NCBI GenBank assembly: GCA_930633525.1
Contig: CAKNFP010000001.1
Location: forward strand, 1,404,001 to 1,468,000
From: Hyphomicrobiales bacterium
Lineage (GTDB): Bacteria; Pseudomonadota; Alphaproteobacteria; Rhizobiales; Beijerinckiaceae
Direction: 5' to 3'
Length of the DNA stretch: 64,000 nucleotides
Positions within the stretch are counted from its first letter, which is position 1. Each line of letters opens with the position of its first letter. The position numbers were made by a program, and so were the translations under genes. This document shows positions 54,459 to 63,876 of this stretch, in pieces. The notes beneath the pieces are model-generated. The model was given only the letters and a program-made list of their open reading frames with translations, made no database searches and was not told the origin of the DNA.

Positions 54459-55013
54459 ATGCTCGGCATCGGCGACAAGCTGCCCACATTCCAGGTCACC
54501 GGCGTGAAGCCCGGCTTCAACAACCACGAGGAAGGCGGGGTCTCGGCCTTCGAGGCGATCACCGAGGCGAGCTTCCCGGGCAAGTGGAAGATCATCTTCT
54601 TCTACCCGAAGGATTTCACCTTCGTCTGCCCGACCGAGATCGCCGAATTCGCCCGTCTCGCCGATGACTTCGCCGATCGCGACGCGGTCGTTCTCGGTGG
54701 CTCCACCGACAACGAATTCGTCAAGCTGGCCTGGCGCCGCGACCACAAGGATCTCAACAAGCTTCCGATCTGGTCGTTCGCCGACACCAACGGCTCGCTC
54801 GTCGACGGCCTCGGCGTGCGCTCTCCCGATGGCGTCGCCTATCGCTACACGTTCATCGTCGATCCCGACAACGTCATCCAGCATGTCTACGCGACCAACC
54901 TTAACGTTGGCCGCGCGCCCAAGGACACGCTGCGTGTGCTCGACGCGCTGCAGACGGATGAACTCTGCCCCTGCAACCGCGAGGTTGGTGGCGAGACGCT
55001 CAAGGCGGCCTGA
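54459..55013 (+). CDS. ahpC: Alkyl hydroperoxide reductase AhpC (2-Cys peroxiredoxin)
   Basis: A 184-aa peroxiredoxin, cytosolic; ATG 54459 is chosen, as MLGIGDKLPTF fits the family start. Peroxidatic Cys in FTFVCPTEIAEF; resolving Cys in DELCPCNREVGG. The length is normal. It is divergent from oxyR and followed by ahpD after 99 bases, so peroxide-inducible expression is likely. It is the variant that works with AhpD rather than AhpF. Confidence 0.94.
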   Translation: MLGIGDKLPTFQVTGVKPGFNNHEEGGVSAFEAITEASFPGKWKIIFFYPKDFTFVCPTEIAEFARLADDFADRDAVVLGGSTDNEFVKLAWRRDHKDLNKLPIWSFADTNGSLVDGLGVRSPDGVAYRYTFIVDPDNVIQHVYATNLNVGRAPKDTLRVLDALQTDELCPCNREVGGETLKAA

Positions 55014-55112
55014 TTCTGTTGCCGATTTATTGCGTATTGGCGGGCTCCCCTGTGGGGCCCGCCACTTATCTGTCCCGGCCGCGTCGCCGGGATTTTTGTG
55101 TCGAGGGTTCCG

Positions 55113-55640
55113 ATGTCGATTGATACGCTCAAGTCCCAGATCCCGGATTTTGCCAAGGATGTCCGCCTCAATCTTTCGTCCATGGGGAGCGACGAAAGCC
55201 TGACGCCGGCTCAGAAATACGGTCTCTTCGTCGCCTGCGGCATCGCCTCGCGGAACGAGGTCGTGAGCAAGGCCCTCGTTGCCGAGGCGACAGCGCATAT
55301 CGACGCGACGACCCTGGCGGCGGCGAAGGCCGCGGCCGCGATCATGGGCATGAACAATGTCTACTATCGCTTCGTGCATCTGGCGGCGAACAAGGACTAC
55401 AAGACGCTGCCGGCGAAGCTCCGCATGAATGTCATCGGCAATCCGGGCGTGCCGAAGCTCGACTTCGAGCTGTGGTCGCTGGCGGTGTCGGCCATCAACG
55501 GCTGCGGCATGTGCATCGATGCCCATGAGGACGTGCTGCGCAAGGGCGGCGTGACGACGGAAGCGATCCAGACGGCGGTGCGCTTCGCGGCGATCATTCA
55601 GTCGGCGGCGATTGCCGTGGAAGCCGCTGACGTCGCCTGA
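55113..55640 (+). CDS. ahpD: Alkylhydroperoxidase AhpD
   Basis: A 175-aa protein starting at ATG 55113, with GAGGG upstream. The CxxC active site is in [17 protein letters not shown], where Glu/His act in proton relay. It reduces AhpC in actinobacteria and many alphaproteobacteria. It directly follows ahpC, consistent with an oxyR-regulated operon. Confidence 0.93.
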   Translation: MSIDTLKSQIPDFAKDVRLNLSSMGSDESLTPAQKYGLFVACGIASRNEVVSKALVAEATAHIDATTLAAAKAAAAIMGMNNVYYRFVHLAANKDYKTLPAKLRMNVIGNPGVPKLDFELWSLAVSAINGCGMCIDAHEDVLRKGGVTTEAIQTAVRFAAIIQSAAIAVEAADVA

Positions 55641-55696
55641 CACAGCTGCTCGGGCAGGCGCCTCACGCCCCCTGGTCGGGCGCGAGGCTTGCAGCA

Positions 55697-55822
55697 TCAA
55701 GGCTGTAGTGCTGCGGCACCCGGTATCGCCTTTGGATATGGCAGCTTATCGACTGTCGTGCAGGCGAGTGCCGTATTCATGGCAGCGATCAATGAAAGCG
55801 TGGTAGCGACTGAACGGAGCAT
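55697..55822 (-). CDS. Small exported peptide, possible lipoprotein
   Basis: A 41-aa frame on the minus strand: signal-like MLRSVATTLSLIAAMNTALAC followed by TTVDKLPYPKAIPGAAALQP. AAAGGGGG with seven-base spacing precedes the ATG. The lipobox (ALAC) is imperfect at -3. It occupies most of the useful part of the 405-base ahpD-glpD gap; the rest (55823-56045) is an AT-richer stretch likely to hold promoters. Confidence 0.45.
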   Translation of the reverse strand: MLRSVATTLSLIAAMNTALACTTVDKLPYPKAIPGAAALQP

Positions 55823-56045
55823 GTGGCGCCCCCTTTGGGCCATTTTGCTGGCCTCTGATATCGGACGTAATTGTTAAGTTTAAATCTCGTATAGCGGAAA
55901 ATATATCCGGATTTAAACTTCAAGGGCGGATCGCTTACTTGGCTGGCCTCAAGGGCTCAACGCACCCGTATCCAAGCTGTGGCCGAGCGAGAAGACTATA
56001 GTTTTCGAGAAAGAGCGGATCGCGTAGCGCCGTCGCCGAGCTAGG

Positions 56046-57608
56046 TCACGAGACGGCGCGGGCGGTGGATCGGCAGTCTTGGGCGAACCACCGGGAAAGT
56101 TTGTCCCGCATCGCCGGGGTCGCCTCGATCACAAGTTTAGTGCGGCGTTTGAGTATATCGTCCGGGCTGCGTGCCCATTCATGGTTCACGAGGTAGTCGG
56201 CCTCGCGGGCATAGAGCCCGGAGCCGAAATGCTCGCCGAGATCGGCGAGGGATCGTGCATCGCCGACAAGCGTCTCCGCCAGCGTCCCGTAGCTATGGAC
56301 ATAGCGCGACGCGAGGTCGGCCGGCAGCCAGGGATGGCGGGCGGCAAAGTCGCGTGCGAAGGTCTCGATGCTGACGCCGCCGAGGTCGCCGCCGGGCAGG
56401 GGAGCGGTTTTGGTCCAGCCCGTGGTCGAGGCGTTGAGGAAGGGCGCCAGCTTGTCCAGCGCATGCTCGGCGAGCCTGCGGTAGGTTGTGAGCTTGCCAC
56501 CGAATACCGACAGCAGCGGCGCGGTCCCGTCGCTGCCACCGGAGACGTCGAACACGTAGTCGCGCGTGACTGTCGAGGGATTGTCGGATGAGGCATTCTG
56601 AGCGGCATCGTCATAAAGAGGCCGCACGCCGGAATAGCTCCACACCACGTCCCCGGGCTGTACTTGCTGTGCAAAGTACTCGCTGACCGCCTTGCAGAGA
56701 TAGGCGGTCTCGGCGGGTGAAATGGCGGCGACGGCGGGGTCGCCGTCATAGGCCACATCCGTGGTGCCGATCAGCGTATAGGCGTCATGATAGGGTATGA
56801 CGAAGACGATGCGCTCATCCGGGTTCTGCAGGATATAGGCTTGGTCGCCCTCATAGAGGCGCGGCACCACGATATGGCTGCCCTGGACGAGCCTGAGGTG
56901 ATCCTGGGACTTCGCGTACAGCACATGCTGGAGCACATCGGTGACCCAGGGGCCGGCCGCATTCACCAGCGCGCGGGCCTTTATGGGGCGTGTGCGGCCA
57001 TCTTCGTCTGTCAGCGTCGCATGCCATAGCGCTCCCTCGCGGCGGGCGGCGGTACAGGCGGTGCGGGTCAGGATTTCGGCACCGCGCCGGGCCGCGTCCA
57101 TGGCGTTCAGCACCACGAGCCGGGCATCGTCGACGGCGCAGTCTGAATAGACGAAGCCCTTCGTGAGTTCTTTCTTCAGCGGCGCCCCTTCGGCGCCTCG
57201 CCGCAGGTTGATCCCATGCGAGCCCGGCAGGCGCGAGCGCTTGGCGAGATGATCGTAGAGAAAGAGGCCGATGCGGATCATCCAGGCTGGACGCAGCGTG
57301 GCATTGTGCGGCAGCACGAAACGGAGCGGCCGCACGATATGGGGCGCGATGCCGAGCAGAACTTCACGCTCGGCCAGCGCCTCGCGCACAAGCCGGAACT
57401 CATATTGCTCGAGATAGCGCAGGCCGCCGTGAATGAGCTTGCTGGAGGCCGAGGAGGTGGCGGAGGCAAGGTCGTCACGCTCGCAGAGGATGACCTTCAA
57501 GCCACGCCCGACAGCATCGCGGGCGATGCCCACGCCGTTGACGCCGCCCCCAATGACCAGGAGGTCGAAGAATTCGCCCGGCTCATCTATCGCTTGCTGC
57601 GGGACCAC
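56046..57608 (-). CDS. glpD: Aerobic glycerol-3-phosphate dehydrogenase
   Basis: A 520-aa FAD enzyme oxidising glycerol-3-phosphate to dihydroxyacetone phosphate and passing electrons to quinone. FAD motif FDLLVIGGGVNGVGIARDAV; signatures SSKLIHGGLRYLEQYEFRLV, ARALVNAAGPWVTDVL, YTLIGTTDVAYDGDP and VFGGKLTTYRRLAEHALD; C-terminal capping helices. Start ATG 57608. With the glycerophosphodiesterase at 44488 it could use released glycerol-3-phosphate, though they are not linked. Confidence 0.94.
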   Translation of the reverse strand: MVPQQAIDEPGEFFDLLVIGGGVNGVGIARDAVGRGLKVILCERDDLASATSSASSKLIHGGLRYLEQYEFRLVREALAEREVLLGIAPHIVRPLRFVLPHNATLRPAWMIRIGLFLYDHLAKRSRLPGSHGINLRRGAEGAPLKKELTKGFVYSDCAVDDARLVVLNAMDAARRGAEILTRTACTAARREGALWHATLTDEDGRTRPIKARALVNAAGPWVTDVLQHVLYAKSQDHLRLVQGSHIVVPRLYEGDQAYILQNPDERIVFVIPYHDAYTLIGTTDVAYDGDPAVAAISPAETAYLCKAVSEYFAQQVQPGDVVWSYSGVRPLYDDAAQNASSDNPSTVTRDYVFDVSGGSDGTAPLLSVFGGKLTTYRRLAEHALDKLAPFLNASTTGWTKTAPLPGGDLGGVSIETFARDFAARHPWLPADLASRYVHSYGTLAETLVGDARSLADLGEHFGSGLYAREADYLVNHEWARSPDDILKRRTKLVIEATPAMRDKLSRWFAQDCRSTARAVS

Positions 57609-57698
57609 CGTATCTCCAGCCCGTCATCAGTTCATGCCCGCACGCTATGATGCGCATGGGCGGATATCAAACGGAAAAGCGAAGGGTTGGCAGAGCCT

Positions 57699-58178
57699 TT
57701 AACCGGCGACGATCTCGATCGGCGCGGCGAGGTCGAAGAAGATGTTGTCGCGACCGTCGCCGGTCTGGGCCATGACAGACGCGAACTGCGACGGGGCTTC
57801 GAGCGCCGTGACACTCCGGTGCCAGACGTTGCGCTTGTAGGTGATGCCTTCGCGCTTCTCAGTGATGAAGGCCTTCGTCGATGCGATATCCGGCGAGCCG
57901 TCGGCGGCCGTGTCACAAACGATGAGCAGGCAGCGGCCGCCTTCCGTCGGAATGAAGCTCTGCGCCGAGAACGGATGCCGCTCGAGCCGATCGATCACGA
58001 CCGGCAACGCGTTGGCCGTGTCGATGCGCAGCAGGGAGAGTGACGGCACCGGCGCGTCATCCGTGCGATCAAAGGCGCCCGGCACAGGTTGCTGCTTGAC
58101 CTCGCCCTTATGCGCGAGCACTTCACCATAAGGCGCAAAGGCCTCGGCGGTCAGCGGTACGGCTTTGAAACGTTGCAT
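57699..58178 (-). CDS. allA: Ureidoglycolate lyase
   Basis: A 159-aa protein; ATG 58178 (MQRFKAVPLTAEAFAPYGEV) fits the family start, while the frame is open upstream. AllA blocks are RHPFSAQSFIPTEGG, TYKRNVWHRSVTAL (with the metal or substrate His) and DNIFFDLAAPIEI. It splits ureidoglycolate into glyoxylate and urea in purine breakdown. Other allantoin genes are not in the window. Confidence 0.9.
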   Translation of the reverse strand: MQRFKAVPLTAEAFAPYGEVLAHKGEVKQQPVPGAFDRTDDAPVPSLSLLRIDTANALPVVIDRLERHPFSAQSFIPTEGGRCLLIVCDTAADGSPDIASTKAFITEKREGITYKRNVWHRSVTALEAPSQFASVMAQTGDGRDNIFFDLAAPIEIVAG

Positions 58179-58366
58179 GGGAGCTCCAGAAGGTAAGAGG
58201 CGCCTTTGTAGACCCGTAGAGAAGGGGCGAACAGGGGGTGATTGGCGTTTCTCTACCATCGCACGTTGCCACTTCTCACCGATGATCCCCTAATGCGAAG
58301 CATGGAGGCCAGCGGCCCCCTGCGGCAGCTTCCCGGATGACAGATATGCACGACGCATGCAGTGCA

Positions 58367-58507
58367 GATCCCTCTCCTTCGGGGGAGAGTGGCGCCGCAG
58401 GCGCCGGGTTGGCCGCGCTCAGTGAAACCTCACAGCCTTGTGCCTGACGGCCGGCCCCCACCCGACCTCGCTCACGCGAGGCCACCCTCCCCCGAAGGGG
58501 AGGGATC
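58367..58507. repeat. Inverted-repeat element (REP-like), second copy type
   Basis: Arms of 27 bases at 58367-58393 and 58481-58507, inverted with two mismatches (core CCTTCGGGGGAG). The design matches the element at 52223. It sits in the gap between allA and the SDR gene, a likely dispersed intergenic repeat. Confidence 0.72.
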
Positions 58508-58600
58508 CGCGCGGAAGCGCTGTGAGGGCAGAGTCGCCACAGCGGCCCAAAGCTCGGAATTGATGATCGCGGGGCCGAGAGGCTACCAGCCACCCACGGC

Positions 58601-59368
58601 CTAGAGGACGGAGGCCATGCCGCCGTCCACGAAAATCAGCTGGCCGTTGACATAGCTTGATGCCGGCGCGGCGAGATAGACGACGGTGCTGATCAGCTCT
58701 TCCGGGCGTCCCCAGCGGCGCGCGGGGGTGCGGGCCTTGACCCAGGCGTCGAAGGTCGGATTGTCGATGAGCGCCTGGTTCATGTCGGTGATCATGTAGC
58801 CCGGACCGATGGCATTGGCCTGGATGCCGTGCTCACCCCATTCGGCGGCCATGCCGCGCGTCAGCATCTTGATGCCGCCCTTGGCGACCGTATAGGGGGT
58901 CACGGTGGCGCGGGCGAGCTCGCTGGTCAGGGATCCGATATTGATGACCTTGCCCCGGCCGCGCGGAATCATGCGGATGGCCGCCTCGCGCCCGATGATG
59001 AAGGCGCTGGTGAGGTTTGTCTCGATCACTTTCCGCCATTCGTCGCTGGCAAGCTCGACCATCGGCTTGCGCAACTGGATGCCGGCGTTGTTGACGAGGA
59101 TGTCGACGGCGATGCCCTCGACATCGAGCCTGGCGAAGGCGGCCTTGATCGCATCTTCGTCGGTGACGTCGAAGGGCGCCTCATGCACGGTGAAGCCCTC
59201 GGCGCGCATCTCGTCGGCGGCGGTCTTGAGGCGGCTGGCATCGACACCATTCAGAACGATCGCCGCGCCGGCTTCGGCGAGGCCCTGCGCCATGGCGCGG
59301 CCGAGGCCGCGCGAGGAGCCGGTGACGAGGGCGGTCTGCCCGGTGAGGTCAAACAGGTTCTTGGCCAT
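58601..59368 (-). CDS. SDR oxidoreductase, gluconate 5-dehydrogenase-like
   Basis: A 255-aa short-chain dehydrogenase. Cofactor motif TGSSRGLGRAMAQGL, NNAG in DILVNNAGIQLRKP, catalytic Ser in NIGSLTSEL, and Tyr-x3-Lys in YTVAKGGIKML. The sequence resembles gluconate 5-dehydrogenases (IdnO/Gno). It follows the enolase-superfamily gene on the same strand by 10 bases, so they form an operon for sugar-acid use. Confidence 0.88.
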   Translation of the reverse strand: MAKNLFDLTGQTALVTGSSRGLGRAMAQGLAEAGAAIVLNGVDASRLKTAADEMRAEGFTVHEAPFDVTDEDAIKAAFARLDVEGIAVDILVNNAGIQLRKPMVELASDEWRKVIETNLTSAFIIGREAAIRMIPRGRGKVINIGSLTSELARATVTPYTVAKGGIKMLTRGMAAEWGEHGIQANAIGPGYMITDMNQALIDNPTFDAWVKARTPARRWGRPEELISTVVYLAAPASSYVNGQLIFVDGGMASVL

Positions 59369-59378
59369 GGATGGCTCC

Positions 59379-60584
59379 TCAGACGGCCGAACGACGGACG
59401 ATCAGGTCGGTGCGGTCAAAGACCGCGGGCAGAAGGTCGAGGCCGAGACCCGGTCCTTCCATCGGATAGACATAGCCGTCCTTGATGGTCGGCGTCACGG
59501 TGACGAGTTCCTTGTACCAGCCGGTGTAGAAGGCGCGTACCGATTCCTGGATCAACGTGTTCGGCTGGCTGAAGGACGTATGCACCGCAGCCGCGAAACC
59601 GACGGGGCCGATGCAGTCATGCGGCGCGAAGGGGCGGTGCCAGGTTTCTGCGAGCGAGGCGATCTTGCGCCCTTCCGTCAGGCCGCCGGACCAGCAGAGG
59701 TCGACCATCACCACATGGGTGGCGTCGCGATCGAGCATGTCCTTGTAGGGCCAGCGCGAGCCGAGCGTCTCGCTGGCGCAGACCCAGACGTCGGTCGAGC
59801 GCGCATATTCACCGAGCGCCTGCGGCGAATTCATGCGGATCGGATCCTCGAACCACATGGGCTTGTAGGGTTCCAGCGCCTTGGCGATCTGCTTGGCGGT
59901 CGGCAGGTTCCAGAGCGAATGGAACTCGACCATGATGTCGATCTCGTCGCCAACCGCCTTGCGGATCTTCTCGAAGGGCTCGATCGCCTTCTTGAGCTGG
60001 GCGGCGGTGATGTAGAGACCCTGGTTCTCGATGGCAGGCGGATCGAAAGGCCAGATCTTCATGGCCGTTATACCGTTTTCGAGCAGGTTCTCGGCGAGCG
60101 CGCCGGCGTCGGTCATGAAGGCTTCGAGGTCTTCATAGGGGCCGGCGGCTTCGCTCTGGCCGAAATTCCAGTTCGAGACGGGCTTGATATTGTTGGAGCG
60201 CACGTAGCCGTAGCCGGCGCAGGTGTTGTAGATGCGCAGCTTGTCACGGCACAAACCTCCGAGCATCTGGTGGACGGGCAGGTTGCAGACCTTGCCGAAC
60301 AGGTCCCACAGCGCGATGTCGATCGCGGAGGCCGAGCGATACTCGACGCCTGTCGAGGATTGCGCCATCGGCAAATTCACCATGTCCCGGTGGATGGCCT
60401 CGATATGCAGGGGATCGCGGCCGAGAAGGCGGCCCGCGAGCGTGTCATGGATATGGGCCTCGACAGCGCCGGCGCCGTAAAAGGTTTCGCCGAGCCCGAT
60501 CAATCCGGAATCAGTATGGACGCGGACCCAGAGAACATTGGCGAATTCCTCGGTGCGCAAGGTCTCGATGGACGTGATCTTCAT
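59379..60584 (-). CDS. Enolase-superfamily sugar-acid dehydratase (MR/MLE type)
   Basis: A 401-aa protein with AGGAGG before ATG 60584 (the frame is open to 60632). Mandelate-racemase-like lid domain (TDSGLIGLGETFYGAG), then a TIM barrel. Metal ligands appear to be Asp/Glu in IMVEFHSLWN, FEDPIRM and ASETLGSR; the general-base region is FAPHDCIGPVGFAA (His-Asp). Probably a sugar-acid dehydratase; the exact acid cannot be read. First gene of the minus-strand operon, divergent from the GntR gene. Confidence 0.87.
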   Translation of the reverse strand: MKITSIETLRTEEFANVLWVRVHTDSGLIGLGETFYGAGAVEAHIHDTLAGRLLGRDPLHIEAIHRDMVNLPMAQSSTGVEYRSASAIDIALWDLFGKVCNLPVHQMLGGLCRDKLRIYNTCAGYGYVRSNNIKPVSNWNFGQSEAAGPYEDLEAFMTDAGALAENLLENGITAMKIWPFDPPAIENQGLYITAAQLKKAIEPFEKIRKAVGDEIDIMVEFHSLWNLPTAKQIAKALEPYKPMWFEDPIRMNSPQALGEYARSTDVWVCASETLGSRWPYKDMLDRDATHVVMVDLCWSGGLTEGRKIASLAETWHRPFAPHDCIGPVGFAAAVHTSFSQPNTLIQESVRAFYTGWYKELVTVTPTIKDGYVYPMEGPGLGLDLLPAVFDRTDLIVRRSAV

Positions 60585-61163
60585 CGGTTGGTTTCCTCCT
60601 GAAACATTCTTGTCTCTGCCGACCCGTTCCATCGGGTCCTGACGGAGACGAACCTTGTCTTCTGACTTAGTGACGAGCCGCGCGGCGGAGAGCCGTGGCG
60701 GCGCGCGACCGCACCGCTAGCGGGCCACGGATCGTAGAGGTGGTGCCAGGCGGCATTCCACGCAGGGCATGCGCGGCGCTGCCGTAGTCCATGCCAACGG
60801 GATCCAGCGCGGCTCCATAGGCGCCGGGGGCGCTCGGGCCCGCGCGCTCGTCGGATCTGGAGGGGCTGCAGTGGAAACGCATTGACAACATTGCCGATGA
60901 TCGCGTCACGCCGTGGTCGGTGCCAGGGTTGCCAAGGGCTGAAGGCCATAGCCAGCGCAGCCTCGCACCTGATCGCACCGCATTGGCCAGAGTTATATTT
61001 CCGTTTGTAAAATATTACAACATGTTTTAAAATGCAGTTGCAACGGGGACGAATAACGCCCGTTCCGGCCTCTTCCTGTCGGAGTTTCGACAGGCGGTCG
61101 TGCAAGCTCAACGAAGGTCCCAGCCGCTTCTCCTGCGGGTGGGGAGGGACAAGGAAACGCTTG
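60585..61163. other. Divergent regulatory region, no gene
   Basis: 579 bases between the dehydratase and the GntR gene. Reading frames here are not protein-like. It contains the AT-rich palindrome at 61005 and must hold promoters for both operons. Confidence 0.6.
61005..61020. promoter_or_regulatory. Candidate GntR/FCD operator palindrome
   Basis: TTGTAA-AATA-TTACAA: two perfect inverted 6-base arms in the divergent region. Spacing and symmetry fit an FCD-type GntR operator. It stands out as the only AT-rich palindrome in the region. Confidence 0.6.
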
Positions 61164-61943
61164 ATGGCGCAGACACGCAGCCAGTCCACGCTTACGGCGG
61201 TCGATACTGCCGAGCCTGCTGCGCCGCGCCGCCGCAACCGGGTCAACCTGTTCGACCTTGCCTATGAGCGGCTCGAGGATCTCATCATCAACTGCGAGTT
61301 GAAGCCCGGGCGTTTCCTGGCCATCCAGGATCTCCAGGATATCAGTGGCTTCGGGCGCACGCCGGTTCATCAGGCGGTCAGTCGCCTGGCGGCGGATACG
61401 CTGGTTATCGTGCGGCCGCGTCACGGCGTGCAGATCGCCCCGATCGATCTCGCCCGTGAACGTGTGCTGCTGAGGCTGCGTCGTGATCTCGAGCGCTTCG
61501 TCATCAGGCTCGCCACCGAGAAGTCGGGACCTTCCCATCGCAATCAGTTGCTGCATCTCGCGCGTGCGCTGAGGGAGCGCCGCGACACCCTGACGCTCAG
61601 CGAGTTCAACACCTTCGACCGGCGCATCGATCAACTGATTCTGACGGCGGCGGGGGAACCGTTCCTGGAGCATACCCTGCGTCCGCTGCACACGCTGTTC
61701 AGGCGGATCGGCTGGATCTTCCATAATGTGATCGCCTCGGACGAGAACCTCAACGCGACCATCGACAGCCATCTCGCCATCCTGGATGCGGTGGCGAGCC
61801 GGCAGGTCGAGCGGGCGGTTTCCGCCTCCGATGCCCTGATGGATTTCGTCGACAGCATGTTCGACATCATGGAGCGAGAGGTCGATCCCTCCCTGCTCGA
61901 TTGCAACCTCGCACCCTTCGTTGCGTCTCACTCAACCCGATGA
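61164..61943 (+). CDS. GntR-family (FCD) transcription regulator
   Basis: A 259-aa regulator; ATG 61164 has AAGGA nearby, and the frame is open upstream to 61032. N-terminal winged HTH (YERLEDLIINCELKPGRFL, FGRTPVHQAVSRL) and C-terminal helical FCD effector domain with candidate metal residues (FDRRIDQLIL, DSHLAILDAV). It probably senses a sugar acid or intermediate and controls the divergent operons through the palindrome at 61005. Confidence 0.88.
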   Translation: MAQTRSQSTLTAVDTAEPAAPRRRNRVNLFDLAYERLEDLIINCELKPGRFLAIQDLQDISGFGRTPVHQAVSRLAADTLVIVRPRHGVQIAPIDLARERVLLRLRRDLERFVIRLATEKSGPSHRNQLLHLARALRERRDTLTLSEFNTFDRRIDQLILTAAGEPFLEHTLRPLHTLFRRIGWIFHNVIASDENLNATIDSHLAILDAVASRQVERAVSASDALMDFVDSMFDIMEREVDPSLLDCNLAPFVASHSTR

Positions 61944-61999
61944 ACCCACAAAAAGGGGCAGGGCGCGTCAGTCGCCTGCCTCAAGTTCGGATCCTGGTC

Positions 62000-62980
62000 A
62001 TGCGCATAGTCTTTCATGGTGAAAACGCCGCATCCTTCAGCCACGGTTTCGCTGATCTTGTCGGGCCGGCTGATATCACCGTCCTGCCCGATGTCCTCGC
62101 GAGCGAGGCCGACCACGCTGCTTATGCGGCTGCGGACGTCGTGGTGGGCACACGCTACAATAATTCACTGCCGCGCCCTGAAGGCTTGAAACTCTTCCAT
62201 GTGCCGGGCGCCGGCTACGATGCGGTCGATCTCACGCTGCTGCCCGCGTCGGCGACCGTCTGCAACTGTTTCGGCCACGAGCAGGCCATTGCCGAATATG
62301 TGATGGCGGGAATTCTCGCCCGTCATGTTCCGCTCGCCGATGCCGATGATAAGCTTCGCAACAAGGACTGGTCCTATTGGGCGGGAGCGCCGGAGCGCGT
62401 CCACGACGAACTGGCGGAGAAGACCATCGGCCTCCTCGGTTTCGGCCATATCGGCAAGGCCATTGCCGCACGCGCGAAAGCCTTTGAAATGAAGGTCAAT
62501 GTCGCCAATCGCTCGCCAGTGCCGACCTCCGCGCTGGTGGACAGGTCTTTCACTCTGGACCGGCTGGATGATTTCTGGGGATCGGCTGATTTCATCGTGG
62601 TGTCAGTCCCGCTGACTGCCGAAACCACAGGAATTGTCAGCAAAGATTCCTTCGATGCGATGCGCTCTTCTGCCGTCGTCTTCAATGTAGGGCGGGGGCC
62701 GACGATCGACGAGAAGGCGCTATACGAGGCTTTGCGGGACAACAAGATCGCCGGCGCCGTTATCGATACATGGTATGTCTATCCCTCGCCGGATAAGCCT
62801 GCTGTGCTGCCGTCAATTCTACCTTTTCATGAATTGCCCAACGTCGTGATGACCCCGCATATGTCCGGCTGGACAAGCGGGACCATTCGCCGGAGACAAA
62901 AAACCATTGCCGACAATGTTCTGAGCCGCATAGCCGGGCGGCCCTGCACAAATGTCGTGCGTGAGGGGGGAGGGAGCTGA
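62000..62980 (+). CDS. D-2-hydroxyacid dehydrogenase family protein
   Basis: A 326-aa NAD(P)-dependent enzyme; ATG 62000 (MRIVFHGENAASF) is chosen. Rossmann motif GLLGFGHIGKAIAARAKAF; catalytic Arg in VFNVGRGPTID, Glu region PSPDKPA, and His in VVMTPHMSGW. It reduces or oxidises 2-hydroxy acids; the island context suggests a sugar-acid breakdown product. It lies 56 bases after the regulator gene. Confidence 0.87.
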   Translation: MRIVFHGENAASFSHGFADLVGPADITVLPDVLASEADHAAYAAADVVVGTRYNNSLPRPEGLKLFHVPGAGYDAVDLTLLPASATVCNCFGHEQAIAEYVMAGILARHVPLADADDKLRNKDWSYWAGAPERVHDELAEKTIGLLGFGHIGKAIAARAKAFEMKVNVANRSPVPTSALVDRSFTLDRLDDFWGSADFIVVSVPLTAETTGIVSKDSFDAMRSSAVVFNVGRGPTIDEKALYEALRDNKIAGAVIDTWYVYPSPDKPAVLPSILPFHELPNVVMTPHMSGWTSGTIRRRQKTIADNVLSRIAGRPCTNVVREGGGS

Positions 62981-63069
62981 TCGACAGGTGCGAGGCGCAT
63001 CCCCCGGGATCCAACGAAGAACCGAGGTTGACGAACGACGCGGATCATCCGCGCACAGGGAGAGAATTC

Positions 63070-63876
63070 ATGTTGTCATTCAAAACCTTCAAATACGCGA
63101 TCGCAGCGCTCGCGCTGGGCGTGGCGGCGGTTAGCGCGACGAGCCAGGCTTCCGCGCAGACCGTTCAGGACATCGTCAAGCGCGGCAAGGCGCGCATCGG
63201 CGTGCTCATCGGCGCTCCGCCCTATGGCTCCGTCGATGCCCAGGGCAATGCTGTCGGCTATGACGCAGATGTGACGGCGCTCATCGGCAAGTATCTCGGC
63301 GTGCCTGTCGAGATCGTGCAGCTCACACCGCCGTCGCGTATCCCGGCGCTTGAATCGGGCAAGGTCGACTTCCTCGTCGCGACTCTTGCCCCGACGCCGG
63401 AACGCGCCCGTTCGGTGCTGTTCACCATTCCCTACAGCATGTTCCAGCCGGGAATCTATGCGCACAAGAACGCCAGTATCACCAAGTGGGACGACCTGAA
63501 GGGCAAGAAGGTTGGCGTCAATCGTGGCTCGAGCGTCGAGCATGAGCTGACGAGCCGCGAGAAGGACCTGAACCTCCAGATCATGCGCTTCGAGGACGAC
63601 GCGACCGTGATGATGGCGCTGTTCACCGGCCAGGTCGATGCCATTGCCGGCCCGGATGCCCAGGCCAACGCCGCCATGAAGGCGCGAAATGTCACCGACT
63701 ACGAGCAGAAGTTCATCTTCGCCCGGCAGCCGAATTCGATGACCGTGCGTAAGGACCAGACCGACCTGCGCGACTGGCTCAACAATGTGATCTATTACAT
63801 CAAGCTGAACGGCGAGCTTGACGCGATCTCCCGCAAGTGGGTCGGCACGCCGCTGCCCGAGCTGCCGGTGTTCTGA
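63070..63876 (+). CDS. Amino-acid-type ABC transporter substrate-binding protein
   Basis: A 268-aa periplasmic protein; ATG 63070 with GGGAGA upstream. Signal peptide MLSFKTFKYAIAALALG to ASAQ. SBP_bac_3 fold: IGVLIGAPPYGSVDAQGNAVGYDADV, IPALESGKVDFLVATLAPTPERA, MALFTGQVDAIAGPDAQ. Permease and ATPase genes would lie beyond the window edge, where 63877-64000 shows no gene. Ligand unknown. Confidence 0.9.
   Translation: MLSFKTFKYAIAALALGVAAVSATSQASAQTVQDIVKRGKARIGVLIGAPPYGSVDAQGNAVGYDADVTALIGKYLGVPVEIVQLTPPSRIPALESGKVDFLVATLAPTPERARSVLFTIPYSMFQPGIYAHKNASITKWDDLKGKKVGVNRGSSVEHELTSREKDLNLQIMRFEDDATVMMALFTGQVDAIAGPDAQANAAMKARNVTDYEQKFIFARQPNSMTVRKDQTDLRDWLNNVIYYIKLNGELDAISRKWVGTPLPELPVF

Noticed and set aside
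58905..60602. Long plus-strand reading frame (565 codons) opposite the SDR and dehydratase genes
   Set aside because: It is antisense to two clear enzyme genes; the sequence is Arg/Val-rich shadow coding typical of high-GC DNA, with no family features.
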